A stretch of 64,000 nucleotides of DNA from Brucella pseudogrignonensis (GTDB lineage Bacteria; Pseudomonadota; Alphaproteobacteria; Rhizobiales; Rhizobiaceae): assembly GCF_032190615.1 (NCBI RefSeq), contig NZ_JAVLAT010000003.1, forward strand, positions 372,001 to 436,000, written 5' to 3'. Made by a program: the position numbers and the translations under genes. The notes beneath the pieces were generated by a model, which was not told the origin of the DNA, made no database searches, and saw only the letters and a list, made by a program, of their open reading frames with translations. Below are positions 1 through 9,075 of the stretch, one piece after another (the first letter of the stretch is position 1; every line of letters begins with the position of its first letter).

Positions 1-1
1 A

Positions 2-259
2 CTGGATTCGATTCAGCCATGTAATAAGGGCGACGTCTTTATCGTAATGGAGCCCGCAGCAGGAGTGTCTGACTTAATATCCGGTTACTTGGAAGCGTTA
101 CGCATATCCAGCCCATCAGACCCAGAGCAGCCGGTTCGCATTCCCGGTGATCGCTCGATGGAAGCAAGATCAAATGCTGAGAAACATGGCCTGAAGATCG
201 CCCCGGACCTATGGGAACGCATTCAAAGCCTTGTAGGTTCCAGCCTCACGACGAAGTAA
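2..259 (+). CDS. Ldh-type malate/lactate dehydrogenase, C-terminal end (partial)
   Basis: The reading frame is open to the left edge, so only about the last 85 residues are present and the start lies outside the window. The ending, with VRIPGDRSMEAR followed by a helix ending DLWERIQSLV, resembles the C-terminus of the malate/L-lactate/ureidoglycolate dehydrogenase (Ldh_2) family, which ends with a PGE/PGD-R motif and a short amphipathic helix. Those enzymes are NAD(P)-dependent and oxidise 2-hydroxy acids. The gene sits 13 bp before the Fe-alcohol dehydrogenase gene and is probably in the same operon. The family call rests on a short tail and is moderate only. Confidence 0.5.
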   Translation: MDSIQPCNKGDVFIVMEPAAGVSDLISGYLEALRISSPSDPEQPVRIPGDRSMEARSNAEKHGLKIAPDLWERIQSLVGSSLTTK

Positions 260-272
260 GGAGACTGATTTT

Positions 273-1484
273 ATGCTGTTTGAATATGGTGTTACACGTG
301 CGCCACAGCGTCTCGTCTTCGGTGCTGGTCAGCGCCGGGCCCTGGGGCGTCTAGCTTCAGATTTGGGAAAACGTGCGCTCTTATGTACTGATGCGAGAAT
401 TGGTGAACTGCCACTCCTCAATGAGATTATCAATGACCTGAAAAAACACGGCATAGAGGTCTCTGTATTTACGGGAACGGAACCAGAATTGCCGCTGGAA
501 GGTGTGACGACCTGCGCGGATCGTTACAGAGATTTTCAGCCTGATATGGTGATTGGAATCGGAGGGGGGAGTTGTCTGGATCTCGCCAAACTGGTCAGCT
601 TGCTTTTGTCTCATCCCGGCTCGCTATCTGACTATTATGGTGAGTTTAAAGTGCCGGGACCTGTATGTCCGGTGATTGCGTTGCCTACGACTGCGGGAAC
701 GGGATCAGAGGTCACCCCGGTTGCGGTACTCGCAGATCCACAGCGGGTTATGAAAGTTGGCATATCAAGTCCTCACTTGATACCTCATACGGCTATTTGC
801 GACCCTGAGCTGACTGTTACCTGCCCTAATGGACTGACGGCAATTTCGGGTGCAGATGCGCTCGCGCATGCGATTGAAGCCTATGCAGCAATCAGTCGAG
901 AACCTTCAGCCGATCTGGCTGCGACACGCGTATTTGTTGGCAAAAACATCTTGTCGGATTTTTACGCACTCGAAGCCATACGCCTGATTTATTCACAGTT
1001 GGCAACAGCTGTAAACAACGGCGAAGATTTGGAAGCACGTTCAGCAGTCATGCTGGGTTCCACCTATGCGGGCCTTGCCTTTGGCAGCGCGGGGACCGCC
1101 GCTGCTCACGCAATCCAATACCCGATTGGTGCGGAAACGCATACCGCCCACGGTCTGGGGGTAGGGGTTCTGCTTCCTTATACGATGCGTTTCAACGCGT
1201 CCGTAGTAGCTGCGCGATATGCTGAGATTGCCTGCGTTATGGGGGTGGCCGGGAAAGATCAAAGCGATGAGACCGCTGCTCATGCCTGTATTGAAGCGTT
1301 GTCCGCTCTCTTCGCTAAGATAGGAATGCCAGCGACTATCGATGCGATAGGTATCAAAAATGAGCATCTTGATCAAATAGCCGAGCTTTCCATGAATGCC
1401 GCTCGCTTGGTTGAGAATAACCCGCGCCCGCTTTCTCCAAGCGCGGTCAAAACAATTCTGATCGACGCAATGAAGAGCGCGTGA
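273..1484 (+). CDS. Iron-containing alcohol dehydrogenase
   Basis: A 403-residue group III (Fe-dependent) alcohol dehydrogenase of usual full length. The NAD-binding half carries GIGGGSCLDLAK and PTTAGTGSEVTP. The metal-binding half carries GADALAHAIEAY and a His-rich HTAHGLGVGVLLP segment. The family reduces aldehydes or oxidises alcohols and hydroxy acids in the cytoplasm, for example 4-hydroxybutyrate to succinate semialdehyde. The aldehyde dehydrogenase gene follows after 27 bp, so an alcohol to aldehyde to acid sequence is plausible. The start is supported by AAGGAG about 10 bp upstream. The substrate cannot be read from sequence. Confidence 0.9.
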   Translation: MLFEYGVTRAPQRLVFGAGQRRALGRLASDLGKRALLCTDARIGELPLLNEIINDLKKHGIEVSVFTGTEPELPLEGVTTCADRYRDFQPDMVIGIGGGSCLDLAKLVSLLLSHPGSLSDYYGEFKVPGPVCPVIALPTTAGTGSEVTPVAVLADPQRVMKVGISSPHLIPHTAICDPELTVTCPNGLTAISGADALAHAIEAYAAISREPSADLAATRVFVGKNILSDFYALEAIRLIYSQLATAVNNGEDLEARSAVMLGSTYAGLAFGSAGTAAAHAIQYPIGAETHTAHGLGVGVLLPYTMRFNASVVAARYAEIACVMGVAGKDQSDETAAHACIEALSALFAKIGMPATIDAIGIKNEHLDQIAELSMNAARLVENNPRPLSPSAVKTILIDAMKSA

Positions 1485-1511
1485 GTAAAAATCAATTCAG
1501 GGAATGAATCT

Positions 1512-2957
1512 ATGGCACATGAAAAGAACTGGCCCACGGATCTGATGATTGGTGGTGAGTGTAAGACAGGCAGTCGCAACAAGCGCATTGATGTCCTCAA
1601 CCCATCGGATGGAACGGTCTTGTCGTCAGTAGCTGATGCTTCGGTGCAAGATGCTATTGCGGCTGTTGATGCGGCTGCTGATGCAGCTGCGCAATGGGCT
1701 TCGACGCCAGCTCGTCAGAGATCAGAAATTTTACGCAATTGCTATCAGCTGATGATCCGGGACAGTGAGGCGCTTTCACGCCTAATTTCTCTTGAAAACG
1801 GTAAAGCATTGAAAGATGCGCGTGGCGAAGTCGCCTATGCGGCAGAGTTTTTCCGCTGGTTCGCGGAAGAGGCTGTTCGGGGCAATGGCGATTTGGGTAT
1901 CGCCCCTTCAGGTGCAAATCGCATTATTGTCAAATATCAGCCTATTGGCGTTTCGCTTCTGATTACACCATGGAACTTTCCGGCTGCAATGGCGACGCGG
2001 AAGATTGCACCGGCGCTGGCTGCTGGATGCACATGTGTTCTCAAACCAGCAACAGAAACACCACTGACAGCTTACGCGGTGGCAGCAATACTTGCTGAGG
2101 CGGGAGTGCCGGCAGGCGTAGTCAATGTAATAACGTCTTCCACCACAAGTGAAATTGTTAACGCAATGCTGGACGACTCGCGCGTTCGCAAGCTCTCGTT
2201 TACTGGGTCAACTGAGGTGGGCCGCATTTTGTTGCGCAAGGCGGCTGATCAGGTCCTTCATTGCTCGATGGAACTGGGTGGCAATGCTCCTTTTATCGTC
2301 TTTGATGATGCTGATATGGATGCTGCAATTGATGGTGTGATGATCGCGAAGATGCGAAATGGCGGTGAAGCTTGTACGGCGGCAAACCGTATTTATGTTC
2401 AACGCGGTGTCGTTGAGACATTTACGCAGCGTCTTACAGAGCGAATGGCCGCACTGAAAGTCGGACCGGGCGCCAACGAGGACACCGATTGCGGGCCGCT
2501 TGTAAATGCTGCCGCGGTAAAGAAAGTGGCCGAACTGGTTGAAGATGCGGTTTCTAAAGGTGCTCGTATAGCGTGTGGTGGAAAAGCGCTCGACGGTGCC
2601 GGTTATTATTACCAGCCGACTGTTTTAGCTGATGTGCCGGCACATGCAGATCTCGCATCAGAAGAGATATTCGGACCAGTTGCACCAATTTATGTTTTCG
2701 ATACCGAAGAAGAGGCAATCAAGCGAGCCAACGACACTGAATATGGACTTGTCGCATATGTGTATACTCGCGATCTCGGCAGAGGCTTACGTGTTTCGGA
2801 AAAAATAGAAGCAGGAATGCTGGCCCTTAATCGTGGTCTCGTCTCAGATCCGGCCGCTCCTTTTGGTGGCGTCAAGCAGAGTGGTCTGGGTCGCGAAGGT
2901 GCGCATCACGGTATGCTTGAGTTCATGGAAGCCAAATATATTGCGACCAACTGGTAG
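1512..2957 (+). CDS. NAD(P)-dependent aldehyde dehydrogenase, succinate-semialdehyde type
   Basis: A 481-residue aldehyde dehydrogenase. The conserved parts are [35 protein letters not shown], the general-base Glu in [10 protein letters not shown] and the catalytic Cys in [11 protein letters not shown], then EEIFGPVAP near the C-terminus. Overall it is closest to the GabD class that oxidises succinate semialdehyde to succinate. An AGGGA box precedes ATG 1512. It lies between the Fe-dehydrogenase and the isopropylmalate-dehydrogenase-like gene in a tight operon. Related semialdehydes (glutarate, malonate or 2-oxoglutarate semialdehyde) are equally possible. Confidence 0.9.
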   Translation: MAHEKNWPTDLMIGGECKTGSRNKRIDVLNPSDGTVLSSVADASVQDAIAAVDAAADAAAQWASTPARQRSEILRNCYQLMIRDSEALSRLISLENGKALKDARGEVAYAAEFFRWFAEEAVRGNGDLGIAPSGANRIIVKYQPIGVSLLITPWNFPAAMATRKIAPALAAGCTCVLKPATETPLTAYAVAAILAEAGVPAGVVNVITSSTTSEIVNAMLDDSRVRKLSFTGSTEVGRILLRKAADQVLHCSMELGGNAPFIVFDDADMDAAIDGVMIAKMRNGGEACTAANRIYVQRGVVETFTQRLTERMAALKVGPGANEDTDCGPLVNAAAVKKVAELVEDAVSKGARIACGGKALDGAGYYYQPTVLADVPAHADLASEEIFGPVAPIYVFDTEEEAIKRANDTEYGLVAYVYTRDLGRGLRVSEKIEAGMLALNRGLVSDPAAPFGGVKQSGLGREGAHHGMLEFMEAKYIATNW

Positions 2958-2982
2958 ATTAGCCAATAGCAGGAATACAAGA

Positions 2983-4068
2983 ATGAAAAATTATAAAATT
3001 GCGACGATTGCAGGCGATGGTATTGGACCGGAAATCACACACGCAACGATCAAGGTTTTGAAAGCAGCATGTGGAGGGAGTTTACTTGACTTTCAGATGC
3101 TTGACGGTGGGTCAAACCATTATTTAAGGACAGGTCATGTCTTACCCGATGATACCTATCAGGGGTGTCTTTCTGCCGACGCTATTTTGCATGGTGCAGC
3201 AGGTTTGCCAGGTGTTGTTTATCCTGATGGGACCGAGGTCGGAAATGATTTGCACTTAAGACTTCGTTTCCAATTGGATCTTTACGCAAATGTTCGTCCT
3301 GTCAAATTGCTGCCAGGGGTGTTGTCTCCGCTTCGTGCTTTCGATGGTGGGGGTATCGATTACGTTATAATTCGTGAAAACACTGAAGGGCTTTACGCAA
3401 GCCGCGGTGCGGGTGTGGTTTTACGCGATGAGATCGCGTCTGATAGCCTGGTCATCACCCGTAAGGGGACCGAACGTGTTGCCAAATTTGCCTTTGAACT
3501 TGCGCGTAAGCGCAAGGGCGCTCCGCGTGATGGTAAGGCGCGCGTCACCATATGCGACAAGGCCAACATCTTGCGTAGTTATGCATTTTTCCGCAGGGTT
3601 TGCGATGATGTTCATGCGGCTTACTCCGATGTCGAGATCGACTATGCATATGCTGATGCGATTACGGTTCACATGGTAAAACGCCCTGATTTCTATGACG
3701 TCATCGTCGCCGAGAATATGTTTGGTGACATTATTTCTGATCTAGGTGCTGCAACAGTGGGCGGGATGGGAATTTCACCTTCCGCGGAAATCGGCGACAA
3801 ATATGCTCTTTTCCAGGGCGCGCACGGGTCTGCTCCAGATATTGCGGGTCAAAATATTGCAAGTCCGGTCGCAACGGTTCTTTCAGCAGTCATGATGCTG
3901 CGTTGGTTGGGAGACACAAAGGCTGATTCAACTCTGACAGAAGCAGCTGATCGCATTGAGAGTGCAGTATCGCGCGTACTTGCTGCGGGTGAGAACGTTC
4001 CGACCGATCTCGGCGGCAAAGCAAAATGTACAGAAATGGCAGATGCAATTTGCCATGCCTTGGTATGA
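2983..4068 (+). CDS. Isopropylmalate/tartrate-type dehydrogenase
   Basis: A 361-residue member of the isocitrate/isopropylmalate dehydrogenase family, which oxidatively decarboxylates (2R)-hydroxy acids with NAD(P) and Mg/Mn. It shows IAGDGIGPE at the N-terminus, the substrate-loop motif RENTEGLY, and ENMFGDIISDLGA with metal-binding Asp residues. ATG 2983 is chosen over an upstream in-frame start that overlaps the aldehyde dehydrogenase, because MKNYKIATIAGDG is the normal family N-terminus and AGCAGGAA lies just upstream. Outside a leu operon and beside a TRAP importer, a catabolic tartrate/D-malate-like role is more likely than leucine synthesis. Confidence 0.85.
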   Translation: MKNYKIATIAGDGIGPEITHATIKVLKAACGGSLLDFQMLDGGSNHYLRTGHVLPDDTYQGCLSADAILHGAAGLPGVVYPDGTEVGNDLHLRLRFQLDLYANVRPVKLLPGVLSPLRAFDGGGIDYVIIRENTEGLYASRGAGVVLRDEIASDSLVITRKGTERVAKFAFELARKRKGAPRDGKARVTICDKANILRSYAFFRRVCDDVHAAYSDVEIDYAYADAITVHMVKRPDFYDVIVAENMFGDIISDLGAATVGGMGISPSAEIGDKYALFQGAHGSAPDIAGQNIASPVATVLSAVMMLRWLGDTKADSTLTEAADRIESAVSRVLAAGENVPTDLGGKAKCTEMADAICHALV

Positions 4069-4075
4069 GGAGATC

Positions 4076-4978
4076 ATGATGAAAAATGCAAGCGTTGGGA
4101 TCATCGGCGTTGGCCTGATGGGGCACGGCATAGCACTCAATGTTGTTAGTAAAGGCTGGACGATGGGCTTTTTGGACCATCCCGGCAATCAGCCTTCCGA
4201 AGACCTTGAGAAGCTGGGCGCGAAAAAATTCTCAGACAAGCATAGTCTTGCTGCAGCCAGCGATGTGATTATCCTCTGTGTGAGTGGTACTCCGCAGGTA
4301 GAAGACATTCTTCTGGGTGATAACGGCATTCTCGGGTCATTAAAGAAGGGAACGATTATAGTTGACTGTTCAACTGCAATTCCTTCTTCGACGAAACGTA
4401 TTGCGGATTTAACAAAAGCGGCTGGTGGGAAGTTTGTTGATGCACCGATGACCAGGACGCCGTTGGAAGCAGCGCTGGGAAGGCTTAATCTGCTGGTTGG
4501 TGCGGAAGATACGGTATTTACTTCAGTTAAACCGCTGCTTGAAACATTTGCTGAAAATCTTTTCCACGCAGGCGAAGTGAGCTCAGGTCACAAACTTAAG
4601 CTGCTGCACAATTATGTTTCTCTTGGAATGGTTACGCTGTTGGGTGAGGCTGCAGCATGCGCAAAACGAGGTGGTATATCAGCGGAGGTTTTCACCGAAG
4701 TTCTTTCGAAGGGTGGTGGATACGGCGCTGCATTTGATCGCGTTAGCCCATTTATACTCAATGGCGATAATTCGAAAATGAAATTTTTCGTGTCAAACGC
4801 ACACAAGGATATAAGTTACTACTTAGAAATGACTGGCGACGTTTCGGCGGAACGAAACATCGCGCAGGGTGTAACGACTGCCTTGCAGACCTTGGTGGAT
4901 GCGGGTCTCGGAAATGATTTCTTGTCAGAAACACCAAAACTATTTGACGAGGTTTCTAATAAGTCTCTCAAAGACTAA
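4076..4978 (+). CDS. 3-hydroxyisobutyrate-dehydrogenase-family oxidoreductase
   Basis: A 300-residue beta-hydroxyacid dehydrogenase. It has a Rossmann motif GVGLMGHGIA, the block VDCSTAIPSSTKRI, and DAPMTRTPLEAALGR in place of the more usual DAPVSGG block, and the catalytic Lys in SSGHKLKLLHNY. Enzymes of this family reversibly oxidise 3-hydroxy acids such as 3-hydroxyisobutyrate, tartronate semialdehyde or L-threonate with NAD(P). Two ATGs (4076, 4079) follow a GAGGAG box; the longer upstream reading overlaps the previous gene. It is the last gene of the operon and ends before a convergent stem-loop. The altered DAPMTR block suggests a non-standard substrate. Confidence 0.85.
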   Translation: MMKNASVGIIGVGLMGHGIALNVVSKGWTMGFLDHPGNQPSEDLEKLGAKKFSDKHSLAAASDVIILCVSGTPQVEDILLGDNGILGSLKKGTIIVDCSTAIPSSTKRIADLTKAAGGKFVDAPMTRTPLEAALGRLNLLVGAEDTVFTSVKPLLETFAENLFHAGEVSSGHKLKLLHNYVSLGMVTLLGEAAACAKRGGISAEVFTEVLSKGGGYGAAFDRVSPFILNGDNSKMKFFVSNAHKDISYYLEMTGDVSAERNIAQGVTTALQTLVDAGLGNDFLSETPKLFDEVSNKSLKD

Positions 4979-5013
4979 ACGCTACTGCGACTCAATATTT
5001 TCAGAGTGCTTAC

Positions 5014-5052
5014 TGCATTTCTCGGATTTAGAAAACAATTTCGAGAAATGCA
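5014..5052. terminator. Bidirectional stem-loop between convergent genes
   Basis: An 11-bp perfect inverted repeat (TGCATTTCTCG and its complement) flanks a 17-nt loop in the 87-bp gap between the stop codons of the convergent hydroxyacid-dehydrogenase and GntR genes. It lacks a strong T-run, so termination efficiency is uncertain. Confidence 0.55.
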
Positions 5053-5065
5053 AAGTAGTTTAGAC

Positions 5066-5752
5066 CTAATCAAGTCGCTGATAAAATGGTTCCATTCTTG
5101 AACGCGAAGCAGATATATGAGCCGCCATGGCCTGCCTTGCCCCTAAAGCATCGCGCTCATCAATTGCTTTGAGGATTGCGAGGTGTTCTTTTATCGCCTC
5201 TTCGGCAACCGTGGAATGATAGCGCAGGCGGAAAAGGTGCATATGAGAATAGAGGCGATCCAAGGTCTCAGCGATAACTTCATTGCCACATGTCTTTGCA
5301 ATCAAGGCATGAAATTGACCGTCGAGAATAGCAAAGCGCCCGTAATTCGCCTGCGCATCTTCTGCCACAAACGCGGTCATCTCTTTGCATAGAATACGTA
5401 GTTCTGAACATGTTTCTTTATCTATGCGATTTGTCGCCAAGAAGGTGGCTTCCGGTTCAATGATGAGGCGCATAGCGTAGACATCGCGAAAGCGAAAACT
5501 GCTAGGCATGGGAGCCGCGCTGTAACCTGAGTTGAATTTTTTAACCACGAGTCCCTCGGACTCTAATCTAATCAAAGCAGCGCGTACTGGGGTTTGTGAG
5601 ACGTTGAATTCGCGTGCCAGCGCATCGACCGACATTCGCTCACCCGGTGGAATACGCAATGCTATCAAATCAGAAACGAGAGCTTCATAAACGTCATCGC
5701 CGATAGAGTGACGTTGTGCGATTGATGCGCGGATAGTGTCTGGCTGAATCAT
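5066..5752 (-). CDS. GntR-family (FCD) transcriptional regulator
   Basis: A 228-residue FadR/GntR-type repressor. An N-terminal winged helix (VDALAREFNVSQTPVRAALI) is followed by an all-helical FCD ligand domain with the metal-binding His pattern (DGQFHALI, KEHLAIL, AAHIS). ATG 5752 is preferred because GGAG lies 8 bp upstream; ATG 5779 has a weak site and the longest reading starts inside the divergent promoter. It is divergent from the TRAP transporter genes and convergent with the dehydrogenase operon. It probably senses the imported hydroxy or keto acid and binds the ATCGTAT repeats in its own promoter region. Confidence 0.88.
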   Translation of the reverse strand: MIQPDTIRASIAQRHSIGDDVYEALVSDLIALRIPPGERMSVDALAREFNVSQTPVRAALIRLESEGLVVKKFNSGYSAAPMPSSFRFRDVYAMRLIIEPEATFLATNRIDKETCSELRILCKEMTAFVAEDAQANYGRFAILDGQFHALIAKTCGNEVIAETLDRLYSHMHLFRLRYHSTVAEEAIKEHLAILKAIDERDALGARQAMAAHISASRSRMEPFYQRLD

Positions 5753-5817
5753 TGAAAACACTCCGGTGTTTTTTGTCATGTTTACGCATCGAGTTGCAAC
5801 TTGCGCAATAAGTTCAT

Positions 5818-5850
5818 ATCGTATACTTAATATCGTATCCGATATACGAT
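5818..5850. promoter_or_regulatory. Probable GntR operator in divergent promoter
   Basis: Three copies of ATCGTAT occur in 33 bp: direct copies at 5818-5824 and 5832-5838, and an inverted copy at 5844-5850. The last two form a palindrome with 7-bp arms and a 5-bp spacer. The site sits between the GntR gene and the TRAP genes, about 70 bp from each start, as expected for an autoregulated FCD repressor. Confidence 0.6.
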
Positions 5851-5920
5851 GTAAAGGTCTGCGGAGGAGACAGGCTATATGGGATGGATTAACCGTTTTA
5901 TAAACGAGGAGGAGAACCTT

Positions 5921-6901
5921 ATGACTTACTTCAATAAAATATCTCGGGCCCTTTTGCTGGGTGGTTTTGTCATCGTGGCGGGTGTGGCTCAAGCGCGTGA
6001 GTTAAACATTGCCATCACCCCACCGGAAGAATCCCATTACGGTGTAGGAGCGAATGCATTTAAGTCAAAACTGGAAGAGCTTTCAAAGGGTGACATTACT
6101 GTAAACCTTAAAAGCAATGGCGTTCTCGGCGGAGAACGTGAAGTGCTAGAAGGCATGCAAATCGGCTCCATTGATATGGCAATCAGCTCGACAGGACCTG
6201 TTGGCGGGTTTGTTTCCGACACCTATGTTTTGGATCTGCCGTTCCTGTTTAAAAATTACGATAATGCGCGCGATATCTTAGACGGGCCCGTTGGGCAACA
6301 AATACTCGATAAGTTTGAACCCCAAGGGATCGTAGCGCTTGGTTGGGGCGAGAATGGCTTTCGACACATCACCAATTCCAAGCGTCCAATAAAGACACCT
6401 GAAGACATCAAAGGTATGAAGATCCGCACGATGGAAAACGACATCCATATTGCGGCGTTCAATGCTGCGGGTGCTGCGCCCACTCCGATGAGCTGGAATG
6501 AAGTCATTACCGCTCTACAGCAGGGCACGATTGATGGTCAGGAAAATCCGATGTCGATCTTCATTGCCAACAGAATTTGGGATGTTCAGAAATACGTGAC
6601 ATTGACTGGTCATGTATATTCACCGGCATTGCTACTCATGTCTAAGGTGACGTGGGACAGTCTCAGCGATGAAGAAAAAAACTGGGTACGTGAAGCTGCA
6701 AAGGCAGGCATAAAAGCCAATCGCGACTATGTTTCCAAGAATGAAGAAATAGGCATCAAGACGCTTCAAGACAATGGAATTGAAGTGACACAGGACTTCG
6801 ACCGCGATGCCTTCGTGGAGGTCGTTCAGCCGGCTTATGATGATTTTGTTTCACGTTATGGCGATGAAACTCTCAAGAAAATCCGTGATGCGCAGAAATA
6901 A
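5921..6901 (+). CDS. TRAP transporter substrate-binding protein (DctP family)
   Basis: A 326-residue periplasmic binding protein with a signal peptide ending near GVAQARE. The DctP hallmarks are present: IKTPEDIKGMKIRTMEND, with the carboxylate-binding Arg, and the signature TALQQGTIDGQENP. It captures an organic acid and delivers it to the DctQM permease encoded next. ATG 5921 follows a very strong GAGGAGGAG ribosome site; the upstream in-frame start lacks a signal peptide. The ligand is probably the hydroxy acid metabolised by the operon on the other side of the regulator. Confidence 0.92.
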   Translation: MTYFNKISRALLLGGFVIVAGVAQARELNIAITPPEESHYGVGANAFKSKLEELSKGDITVNLKSNGVLGGEREVLEGMQIGSIDMAISSTGPVGGFVSDTYVLDLPFLFKNYDNARDILDGPVGQQILDKFEPQGIVALGWGENGFRHITNSKRPIKTPEDIKGMKIRTMENDIHIAAFNAAGAAPTPMSWNEVITALQQGTIDGQENPMSIFIANRIWDVQKYVTLTGHVYSPALLLMSKVTWDSLSDEEKNWVREAAKAGIKANRDYVSKNEEIGIKTLQDNGIEVTQDFDRDAFVEVVQPAYDDFVSRYGDETLKKIRDAQK

Positions 6902-6934
6902 CCGAACACCTAAATGATGTTCTGATTCCCGAAA

Positions 6935-6988
6935 GCTATAGCGTTGCGCTTGCAGACGAGCGCTTCGATTTCAAGTTGATGCTATAGC
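6935..6988 (+). other. Stem-loop after the TRAP binding-protein gene
   Basis: Two copies of the self-complementary GCTATAGC (6935 and 6981) bracket an inner GCGCT/AGCGC stem. The structure lies in the 147-bp gap between dctP and dctQ. It could stabilise the upstream mRNA or reduce read-through, giving more binding protein than permease. Confidence 0.4.
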
Positions 6989-7048
6989 GGCCCTAATCCA
7001 TGCCGGGAACGTATGCTTATTTAATTATCATTCATGGGAGGATAACGG

Positions 7049-7540
7049 ATGCGCTCTTGGGCATCATCTGCGAGCGAGAGACTTATTGCACTCACGCATA
7101 ACGTTGCAGCAGTTTTACTTGCTGTTGCAACGACCCTAATCTTTATTCAAGTGGTCACGCGTTTCGGGTTTGGCAGGGCAGCGGTATGGACGGAGGTCGT
7201 TGCTCGCGGCGTTGTCATCTGGATGGTATTCATGGTTATCGGTGCCGGTTTTCGTTATGGCGCGATGATTCCGCTTGAATTCATTCGTAGTGTTGTTCCG
7301 CCTTCAGTAAAGCGTATCGTCATGGCGGTAGTGACTATCCTTGTTCTCGTATTCCTTGGCGTTCTTGCGTGGTACGGAACAATGATGGCAATTCGCGTTT
7401 CCGGTCAGCGTATTGCAATGCTGCATATATCTATGTCGTGGTTCTATGCTGCGATACCTGTCGGTGCAATTCTTGCTATTCCTGGCGTGCTTCTTGCGCA
7501 TTTTAATCCGCGTGAAATCGAACGAGGAGCAACCGAATGA
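7049..7540 (+). CDS. TRAP transporter small permease (DctQ family)
   Basis: A 163-residue membrane protein with four predicted hydrophobic segments and the family pattern VWTEVVARGVVIWMVF near the second helix. DctQ subunits pair with the large DctM permease and are needed for secondary, Na+-driven uptake with the periplasmic binding protein. GGGAGGA lies about 7 bp before ATG 7049. Its stop overlaps the start of the next gene by 4 bp, indicating translational coupling. Confidence 0.88.
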   Translation: MRSWASSASERLIALTHNVAAVLLAVATTLIFIQVVTRFGFGRAAVWTEVVARGVVIWMVFMVIGAGFRYGAMIPLEFIRSVVPPSVKRIVMAVVTILVLVFLGVLAWYGTMMAIRVSGQRIAMLHISMSWFYAAIPVGAILAIPGVLLAHFNPREIERGATE

Positions 7541-8823
7541 ACATCGCTCTTGTAACCGCTCTTGTCGTCTTCTTTACGCTTTCGGTTCCGGTCGCTGTTT
7601 CAATAGCACTCGCCGCGATATTCGGCATTTCGCTTTTCAGCAATCTTCCGTTGCTGATTGTTCCTCAGAAGATGTTTAATTCGCTCGATAGCTTTCCGCT
7701 TTTAGCAATTCCATTTTTCATTCTTGCTGGCAATATTATGACATATGGCGGCGTATCGCGCCGATTGGTCGATTTTGCAAAAGGAATGGTTGGGGGCATA
7801 CAGGGCGGTCTTGCGAGCTCTTGTGTTATAACTTGCATGATCTTCGCTGCGATCTCGGGGTCATCTGTCGCCACGACTTTTGCCGTCGGTGCGATACTTA
7901 TTCCCGCAATGGTAAAGCACAATTATCCAAAGCCTGTCGCTGCAACAATTCAGGCGGCCTCTGCAGAGCTTGGGGTAATTATTCCTCCTTCCATTCCCAT
8001 GATCCTTTACGCTGTTGCAACCGAAACCTCCGTAACAGAACTCTTTATTGCGGGCATTGGGCCCGGAATCCTCATCGCTGTATCTCTACTCATCATGGTC
8101 CAGATTTGGTGCCGCGTAAAAGGCTACGGCAAGGAGGATGGCGCTAATCGTGAACCATTTTTAAAGGTTACATTAAACGCCTTTTGGGCTTTGATGCTTC
8201 CAGTCATCATCATTGGCGGTATCTATGGTGGAGTTTTTACACCAACAGAAGCAGCCGCAGTATCAGCCGTTTATGCGCTGTGTGTAGGGCTGTTTGCCTA
8301 CAGAGAATTAAATATCTCCGATTTACCGGCAATACTCCGAAGCTCGGTGATTTCGACTGGTGCTGTCATGCTAATAATCGCAGCTGCTGGTCTTTTTTCC
8401 TTCCTTATCAGCCTTTCAGGTCTGCCGCGCTTAATCGGCGGTTGGGCTGAGGGTAGTTTTGACAGCTGGATAACCTTTTTTATTTTCGTTAATCTTCTTT
8501 TGTTCGTTGTAGGTATGTTCGTCGAAACATCCGCGGCAATTCTCGTGCTTGCACCAATTCTTGCACCTGTTGCTATCGCGTACGGAATAGATCCCGTTCA
8601 TTTCGGTATTGTCATGATTGTGAATCTAGCGATGGGGATGATAACTCCGCCTCTTGGCGTCAATCTTTTCGCTGCAGCAACAGTGGCGAGACTTCCTGTC
8701 CAAGCGATGTTCCGGCCACTGATATTCCCTGTCGCAGTTATAATTGTTGCGCTCATGGCGATCACATATGTGCCAAGTATCTCACTATTTCTGAGAGGCT
8801 TCTCTGCGGCGGCTGGTGGATAA
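7537..8823 (+). CDS. TRAP transporter large permease (DctM family)
   Basis: A 428-residue polytopic membrane protein of normal DctM length with about 12 hydrophobic segments. It contains IPFFILAGNIM, the loop ISGSSVATTFAVGAILIPAM, IPPSIPMILYAV and a C-terminal repeat ITPPLGVNLFAAA typical of the family. It forms the transport channel of the TRAP system. It is coupled to dctQ by an ATGA overlap and is followed by a strong stem-loop. Confidence 0.92.
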   Translation: MNIALVTALVVFFTLSVPVAVSIALAAIFGISLFSNLPLLIVPQKMFNSLDSFPLLAIPFFILAGNIMTYGGVSRRLVDFAKGMVGGIQGGLASSCVITCMIFAAISGSSVATTFAVGAILIPAMVKHNYPKPVAATIQAASAELGVIIPPSIPMILYAVATETSVTELFIAGIGPGILIAVSLLIMVQIWCRVKGYGKEDGANREPFLKVTLNAFWALMLPVIIIGGIYGGVFTPTEAAAVSAVYALCVGLFAYRELNISDLPAILRSSVISTGAVMLIIAAAGLFSFLISLSGLPRLIGGWAEGSFDSWITFFIFVNLLLFVVGMFVETSAAILVLAPILAPVAIAYGIDPVHFGIVMIVNLAMGMITPPLGVNLFAAATVARLPVQAMFRPLIFPVAVIIVALMAITYVPSISLFLRGFSAAAGG

Positions 8824-8890
8824 GGGGGATCCTGCATTGTCCACATTAGGTGACACCTGGTGGGCAGTTAAGTTCCAATAAATACATAAG

Positions 8891-8923
8891 TAAAGGCTCG
8901 ATATTAAAAATATCGGGCCTTTA
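8891..8923 (+). terminator. Terminator after the TRAP operon
   Basis: A near-perfect 15-bp inverted repeat (TAAAGGC-CGATATT and complement) has a 3-nt AAA loop and is followed by an AT-rich tail. It separates the TRAP genes from the BCCT gene. The rest of the 8824-9075 gap is strongly AT-rich and probably holds the BCCT promoter. Confidence 0.75.
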
Positions 8924-9075
8924 ATTAATTAATCTGCAACACAATTAACTTCATCAAATAAATAAAGAAAAATTATAATAAATTATATTTATATAAACTA
9001 TTACCAATATTGAAAAATTTTTGTTAAGCCCTAAATGTCCAATTTAATGCTTATACGATTAAATTGTGAGAGAAA

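Noticed and set aside
2833..2982. N-terminal extension of the isopropylmalate-type dehydrogenase
   Set aside because: The first 50 codons of the longest frame overlap the aldehyde dehydrogenase gene and precede the true family N-terminus at 2983.
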